The position numbers and the translations under genes are program-made. A model generated the notes under the pieces. The model saw only the letters and a list, made by a program, of their open reading frames with translations. It was not told where the DNA came from and ran no database searches. Source: Alisma plantago-aquatica (taxonomy: Eukaryota; Streptophyta; Magnoliopsida; Alismatales; Alismataceae). Taken from it: a stretch of 64,000 nt of DNA. The stretch is from assembly GCA_963693085.1 (NCBI GenBank), contig OY856413.1, positions 747,952,556 through 748,016,555 of the forward strand, read 5' to 3'. Positions 58,341-64,000 of the stretch are shown in pieces; position 1 is the first letter of the stretch, and each line of letters opens with the position of its first letter.

Positions 58341-59170
58341 TGTCTTAATGCTTAAGACTTATTTGCACTTATGGATTTCCATCCAATGGGTGCTACCATC
58401 AAGGTCATACCTTATGGTTTACATGGAAGTCATTTAGGATGTAATGGTCATCTACCATAACTCAAAATCCGGTTCCTCATATTCATCTAGATAGTTGACT
58501 CATCTCATGAACAACTCATCATATAGATGATCGAGGTGTGTCTTTTAAGGATATAAGAACTCACAACCTTTGTGATTCTTAATGTCCTTTATTAGTGTAG
58601 GGTATTCTTTATTTAAGAAGAATTTAGTTATTTGATAATCATTTTCTAACTCCTTAGAGTATGATTCCTTCTTGATTTAGACATCACCATGCCTTAATCA
58701 TGAGTTCACTATGATACACTATCATAATCACTCATATGGATCTCAAACATTTGGTCCAAGTATTTCATTCATTGATCAAGAATTAACACTTTACCAAATT
58801 TGCACTTCATCTATGATAATCTTGAACACTTCAAGATATTCATATTGGTATTTCTCTAAACACCATTTGAAGTATTAGCATTTGTTCCAATAGGTATGTA
58901 AATACATCACATGTATCATACCTAATAGGATAATCATTCTCCCACTACCATTAGTGAAGATTGATTAATCATGTCCAAGATATTCATGTCTCTTACTGGT
59001 TCTCTAACCAAAAGAGTTTAGATTTATCCATCACATGGAAACTAGAAATGAATTTCTCATGATTGATGCTAATTTGATTGTTTGAGTTATCTATAACTTT
59101 TAGGTATCATTTTATCTTATGCATATCAAATACCACAAGATAAATAAGGCATTTCCACAAAGATCATATC
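58341..59170 (-). other. Copia integrase region, unrecognisable
   Basis: The place where integrase should lie in Copia order (between protease and reverse transcriptase). It is too short and too decayed to show any convincing integrase motif on the minus strand. Confidence 0.4.
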
Positions 59171-59345
59171 TTTATAAATTGAAACATCTCTTTATTGATT
59201 GCCATCATTGTCATACAATATGAAAAAATAAAGTGTTTCTATTTATTGGCAAATATGAAATAGCAGTTCATAACTGTATTACATGCCTTTTAGGCTGAAA
59301 ATAAACTAAAGTACTCCTATCTATGGCGGCAACACTTGCCCCATT
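59171..59345 (-). pseudogene. Copia protease-side relic
   Basis: Minus-strand frame reading NGASVAAIDRSTLVYFQ, matching the segment after the protease active site in Copia (NGARVAALAVGTYYLSL). The D-S/T-G active site itself was not found. Confidence 0.6.
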
Positions 59346-59469
59346 TATTGAGTGCTTTACACTTTACATCTTGGTATCATATACCTCAAAAATTGTTACA
59401 AGTTTACTTTCATGACACCTTTAAGTAGAGACGTCTGTTGCCTCCTTCTTTTGTTCTTCCAGATAGAGA

Positions 59470-59535
59470 GGACAATTCCTTTTCCAATGTCCTGGTTTTT
59501 GACAATGGTGGTAATTTCCTTTCTTGGTCACGCCT
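59470..59535 (-). pseudogene. Copia gag zinc knuckle, damaged
   Basis: Minus-strand frame YHHCQKPGHWKRNCPLYL. A CCHC knuckle in which the first Cys is replaced by Tyr. It lies just after the gag ORF stop at 59571, in a different frame. Confidence 0.85.
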
Positions 59536-59570
59536 CCCTTGGCCTTGAGAGCTGAAGACGACTTGGGCTC

Positions 59571-60272
59571 CTAGCTAACATCAGAACCTTTCTTAGCTTT
59601 GCCCTTGCCCTTGCGCTTGGACTTGTCTTTCTTGCTCATGATCACCATCACAGACTTAGGCTTGTCCTTCTTCATCTGTATCTCGGCTGTCCTCAACATG
59701 CCCAACAACTCTAACAGTGGTCTATTAAAGTTTTTCATGTTGTAGTTCATCACAAACTGACTATAGGATTCTAGAAACGATTGCAGTATCACATCAGTAG
59801 CCAACTCTTGGCTCAGTGGAAATCCCAGTCTTGTCAGGTTCTCCACATACCCAATCTTCTTGAGTGTGTGAGGACCAACTGGATCTCCTTCTGTCATGAC
59901 ACACTTGAATAGTGCCCTTGAGACATTATATCTCTCTTGCCGTACTTGATCTTCATACATGTTTCTACGATGTTGAATCATCTCAATGACACCCATGTTC
60001 TCATGTTGTCTCTGCAACTTGTGGTTCATATAGCACAACATCAAGCACTTTGCATCAATGGCATCATCAGAATGCTTCTTGTAAACATCCTTTTATGCCT
60101 TTGGTGCATTAGGAGCAGGTTCCTCTGGAATTGGAGTATCCAGTTCATAGAGCTTTCTCTCTTGAGTGAGAACATTTCTCAATGTCCTATACCAGTCGTG
60201 GAAGTTTGTCCCATTTAGCTTGTCCTTTTCAAGGACCGATCGCAAAGAAAAGTGATTGTTGTTTGTTGCCAT
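59571..60272 (-). pseudogene. Copia gag, with internal stop
   Basis: Starts at ATG 60272 on the minus strand (MATNNNHFSLRSVLEKDK, NGTNFHDWYRTLRNVL), the standard Copia gag opening. An in-frame TAA at about 60094 follows PEEPAPNAPKA. The frame then reopens with ENMGVIEMIQHRR, PVGPHTLKKIGYVENL, LSQELATDVILQS and SYSQFVMNYNM, and ends in a lysine-rich tail. Only the stop and the shifted zinc knuckle break it, so it is the best-preserved gene in the window. It would form the particle coat in a live element. Confidence 0.92.
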
Positions 60273-61045
60273 TTGTACTACAAAAGGAAAATATGCAATT
60301 TTAGTCCAAAACTCATTTTTGACTTATTTGATTGATTTGAAAAGTTGACGATATAATTAGGCATTTAATTAATTATCACTCCCACTATTTTACTTCAAAT
60401 TGATAGCCCTCACCATCAATTCGGAAGATTGCAGCGTACAACCTTCTAGTGGGCAAGATCCTGAAATCCTCTAAGTCATGGACCAGCTAGGGCTGTCACC
60501 CACAACTTAGATCTCTCAGGTAGGAAACTCTTGCCAATTGCATCATATGCAACTCTTTATAAGATGTCATATGCAACTCCTTGCCATGATCATCTCCATG
60601 ACTCAAGGTACTAGATCCCATCTAGATCACCTTGTTAAGTCCAACCCAAAGCAAACACGATGAATATGCACCCTGCTAGGGCAGACCCACATATCCATCC
60701 TTCATGCTTCCATGAGATAGACGGTGCACCACGCTAGGGCGTGCCCACACTTGGTCAATCAAGCTTTTCACGTGTTTCACATTTGGAAGGCATCTAAAAC
60801 TTAACATTTAATGAGGGATTTGGTTTTATATACATATACATATCTAATCACCACAATATATAGTACGTATCATATACATGCTATATCCCACATAAAACAT
60901 GCGAAACGATAAAAGCGATGATTATGGCCATCCTAATGTGATTCCTCGAGCCAAGAGGAATCATGGTCATCTAGGTCTACATCACATGCAACCTGTACAA
61001 GATGAACTCTGTGCTTTGTCTTTCTGGGTTTGATCAACTCATCAC

Positions 61046-61265
61046 ATGAATGATCGGCTCACCATCAGACTGGTCGGCTGGGTGCCACCAGCCGATCGGT
61101 TGGCTCCTCCAACTGATCAGTTTGCCTGGTCGTCGTGCATCTCATCATGGCCTCCACCCGCTCGTCTCACTCCTCGAACCGGTCATCTACCAACTGGCTC
61201 ACTCCTTGAACCGATTGTCTGGAACGTCAACCGATTGGTTCACGCCTTGAACCGATCGTCTCAGC
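61046..61265. repeat. Dyad array in the Copia leader
   Basis: Between the primer site and gag lies a second cluster of the LTR dyad: CAGCCGATCGGTTGG, CAACTGATCAGTTTG, GAACCGGTCATC, GAACCGATTGTC, CAACCGATTGGTTC and GAACCGATCGTC. The same motif as in the LTR, outside the LTR. Confidence 0.85.
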
Positions 61266-61342
61266 TGTCGTCAAGATGTCCTCCGTTCTTTGACATAATA
61301 GGAAATAAAATTCTATCCTATTTTACATTGTAAAAAGAGAAA

Positions 61343-61399
61343 CCTCGAGTTACATTCGAGGGGAGCAAAGGTAGGAAAGAAATCTCAAATTATTTTGAG
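61343..61399 (-). promoter_or_regulatory. Two leader hairpins near the primer site
   Basis: CCTCGA-(GTTACAT)-TCGAGG at 61343-61361 and CTCAAA-(TTAT)-TTTGAG at 61384-61399. Both lie 300-370 nt from the primer site in the element's 5' leader. GAGTTACAT is shared between them. Confidence 0.65.
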
Positions 61400-61698
61400 T
61401 TACATCAGGAATAGGAGAAGGAAGATCTGTGCGCAGACTGAGATGCAAGCAACCACATACAACCATACACAGATAGGGTTTATTGGCCATAACCACGCTA
61501 TACATCCACCACAAAACCCGTTTAAAGGTGACGCGTATCGAGTGCATTTATAATACATATCATATATGTAAATTGGGATTTGTGGATTTAGGATTGGACA
61601 TGCATAAAGCCAATATTATTCGCATCGTATGCAATAAATAATGGCGACAAACCAAAATCGATCATATCGATAATCCTAAAGTATAGAGCATTTGACGT

Positions 61699-61711
61699 GG
61701 CTCTGATACCA
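61699..61711 (-). promoter_or_regulatory. Copia primer binding site
   Basis: Minus strand TGGTATCAGAGCC, one base inside the LTR at 61713. Matches initiator tRNA-Met. Confidence 0.95.
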
Positions 61712-61712
61712 C

Positions 61713-63928
61713 TGTTGGGTTTTAGGGGAGGCAGAGAAGGCAGCGGAACAAAAAAAATTTCTCCCCCAAACCCAGAAGAAGGAAACGCGTCAACGTCTAT
61801 ACAATAGGAAAGGATGGTTTGTGGAATCATACCTTGTCTCGAGGCTTGCTCGGTGACAATACCTCGCGCCTTGCACGGTCTTCACCTCCTGTCTTGGACG
61901 GTGTCTGTGCAGCTCCTGGTCGCACCAGGACTGACGGGATTGAAGGCTGTCCTCCAAGTGGCAGAAACCTCCCGCCTCTAAAGTAGTCCACACGGACCAC
62001 CTGGAACTCCAATATCCTTGTCCCACAAAGAATTGGAAGGAGTCACACCCTCCTGTCAGCGTACTAGTCGCCAACACACTCTCCTACCACTAGTCGCAAC
62101 TGTAGTTGTCTTTCCCTTGATGTGCCTCCCTTATCAGGTAGCACTTGCTCGGGCTCTCTCTCAGTTACCAAAACCAGAGAGAACGACAACTTTGCAGAGC
62201 AACTGGTTTCCACTGAGTTGTCATTTGAGAAGCCCCCAATACCCCTATATATATAGGAGGGTCATGGGATATGGTTCTCCATCCCCGGCAATGCGGGACT
62301 AAAGCAGGAGTAGAAGAGTTCGAGATTTTCCACAAAACAACCAACTCGCAACCTGAACCGATCGTTTCACAACTGAAACGGTCGGTTGGGGACCTGAGCC
62401 GGTCGGTTGACACCTCAACCGATCGGTTGGGACCCATGAGCCGATCGGTTCACTTCTGAACCGATCGGTTTGTGATCCTGATCAGTTCCCGATTGACTTT
62501 CCATCTTTTGTTTCTAATTGGTATCGAATACCAATCCTTGTTCCAATCAAATTGGTCAAGAGAAACGCAAGGAAAATTCTCACCAATCCTACTTTCCCAA
62601 CTTGCTTGGTTGCACCAGTTGAATCAATCGTTTCAACACTGAAGCAATCGTTTCACCCTGATCATGAGCCGATCGAATCAACACTTGAGCTGATCGGTTC
62701 ACAAAGCTCAGCCGATCGATTCATCACATGAGCCGATCGGTTGGGAGTGCAGATTGTGCAGAATCAGTCAATTGTGATTTCAATCAATCTGATACTCCAA
62801 TCAATATGTCCAACACCTTGAACATTATGAATCGATCTATCAATTAATTGAGTGTTTAATTGAACTACTAAACTCCTTTAGTAATCAATCTAAACATTGT
62901 TTGTGGACTAAATTCCTCTTCCAGGTTAAATCCTATGTGTGTGACCCTACAGGTCCATTTCACGTTGGCAGTGAAAGTCCATAACACTTATGACTTCACA
63001 AGCAAAGAGTGGTGCCTAGTCACACATCAGTGCTACCCAAGTGAAATGGAAAGCTGGAGAACAACTTTCAATCCTACAATCCATGAATGGTGTTACAGTG
63101 AATGTATAATTCCTTTATCACTGGTATCCCGAATGAACTCGAGGCATGGAACAATCATCCTGTCAACGTTCATTCACTTTCTTGATCTCAGAGCAGATTG
63201 GAAGAGATATGTGTGACATCAATATCACATACTAATTCACACATGCGTGCACACACCTATTTCAATCCTACTCATCAAGTGGCCTTGGATATCAAACTCC
63301 CTCAGGAGGGACAAATCCCATATCTATCACTCACCCCTCAAAAGCCCCATGTGTCAAAGCTACCCAATCATCACCTTTATAACAACCTATGTTTTAGGAC
63401 TGCGTTTGATGATGTCAAAGTGTGCCCAATGACATGTGTTGAGTGTAGTGATTTTAGGTCAAAGAATCACACTCACCACCATCACTGTGAGTACTGACTG
63501 TGACTACCATGTCATGGTTCCATGTGTCAAACTCACGGTGGGTCTGTCCGGTACACTTATTCTCTAACAAGTACCTGTGTTTGGTTTGATATCTCTATAT
63601 CATGACTAATGAGATTCTGTCATCAACCAACACCACACTCTAGTCTTATGTGTCATTGTTGTCTATCTACCTTCCACAATGACATCCGAATAGGGACATA
63701 AAAAAAATGTACAAACTCTTAGCATTCGTATGATCTCATCATTCAGATCATGAACCTAAAGGCATACGTCATTGAGTAATGTCATTCTCTAGACATTCAA
63801 TCTGTTCTATCACTATCTCATATGACTGAACCAGAAAGAATCAAAAGCTTGCCTTTGATGTTTATCAAATCAATCATAATGTATCCCACCAATCATCCCA
63901 TGATTGGCTCTCAGGGCATACATACCAA
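61713..63928 (-). repeat. 5' LTR of the Copia element
   Basis: Same as 54832-57031 over its whole length, but it lacks the terminal CA of CATACCAACA. A minus-strand TATATATATA box lies at 62245-62255, and the dyad array is just upstream of it in the minus sense. It ends at CATACCAA, where new sequence starts. Confidence 0.9.
62355..62745. repeat. AACCGA-TCGGTT dyad array (5' LTR copy)
   Basis: Twelve copies, better kept than in the other LTR: for example CAACCGATCGGTTGG, GAGCCGATCGGTTCAC and GAACCGATCGGTTTG. In the minus sense it lies 100-500 bp upstream of the TATA box, inside U3. Confidence 0.9.
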
Positions 63929-64000
63929 TGATGCGATGATTTTGAGTCGCATTTATTGATTTGTTTGATATGTGTTTTATGCATTTATTAGTAATTTTCA
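63929..64000 (+). mobile_element. Probable start of another LTR
   Basis: TGATGCGATGATTTTGAGTC begins exactly where the Copia LTR loses its last two bases, and has the style of an Athila-type LTR start. Window ends 72 bp in, so neither family nor target duplication can be verified. Confidence 0.45.

Larger units (their letters stand above)
54832..63928 (-). mobile_element. Copia retrotransposon, decayed, nearly complete
   Basis: LTRs at 54832-57031 (3') and 61713-63928 (5'), PBS 61699-61711, PPT at 57032-57045, interior 4.68 kb with gag, protease and reverse transcriptase remnants on the minus strand. The LTRs differ at roughly 5-7% of positions in the stretches compared, so it is much older than the 2953-12682 element. 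It sits in the leader of the plus-strand chromovirus. The left flank is ATGCA; the matching right flank is not visible. Confidence 0.92.

Overview
The window is repeat-dense nuclear DNA from a flowering plant. Plant-specific retroelement groups identify it: Athila-type and chromovirus (Del/Tekay-like) Ty3/gypsy elements, Copia elements, a Cassandra-like TRIM carrying 5S rRNA sequence, and a hAT-type MITE. The LTRs are unusually long (2.8 to 5.4 kb), as in large monocot, magnoliid or similar genomes; the species cannot be named from the sequence. I found no intact host gene, tRNA gene or rRNA locus. Every recognisable coding stretch is a decayed retroelement fragment, and most short ORFs are noise inside LTRs.

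Layout. 1-2566 is part of a gypsy LTR (minus strand). 2567-16807 is a minus-strand Athila relic split by a young gypsy element at 2953-12682 (two LTRs of about 2.85 kb, TSD GAAAG). The Athila LTR is in turn split by a solo LTR at 16808-20968 (TSD CAAAT), which contains a small solo LTR at 18402-19084 (TSD CCACC). 20974-23284 holds more Athila LTR material, partly inverted, with a MITE at 22390-22823. A Copia RNase H relic follows at about 23390-23770. A second large solo LTR lies at 25535-29826 (TSD TAAAC) and contains a poly(A)-type retroinsertion with a 15-17 bp TSD. 29832-33764 is old, mostly unassigned sequence with a LINE ORF1-like relic. 34351-43391 is a minus-strand chromovirus with a truncated 3' LTR and a 5.4 kb 5' LTR; the latter contains the Cassandra-like element. 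43392-49303 is a decayed minus-strand gypsy gag-pol with its 5' LTR. 49304-54831 is a plus-strand relative of the 34351-43391 element. It is split by a minus-strand Copia element at 54832-63928, and another LTR appears to begin at 63929.

How the pieces work together. Nesting gives a relative timeline: Athila and old gypsy bodies first, then large solo LTRs and Copia, then the 2953-12682 element. The last has about six LTR mismatches in 2.85 kb but wrecked coding capacity, so it was probably moved by proteins made elsewhere.

The most unusual signal is structural. Several unrelated elements carry arrays of short palindromes or hairpins in their LTRs and leaders. In three arrays the stems differ between copies while remaining base-paired. 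The clearest case is a run of 12 consecutive hairpins in the young element's LTR, three of which share a near-identical 32-nt loop closed by three unrelated perfect stems.
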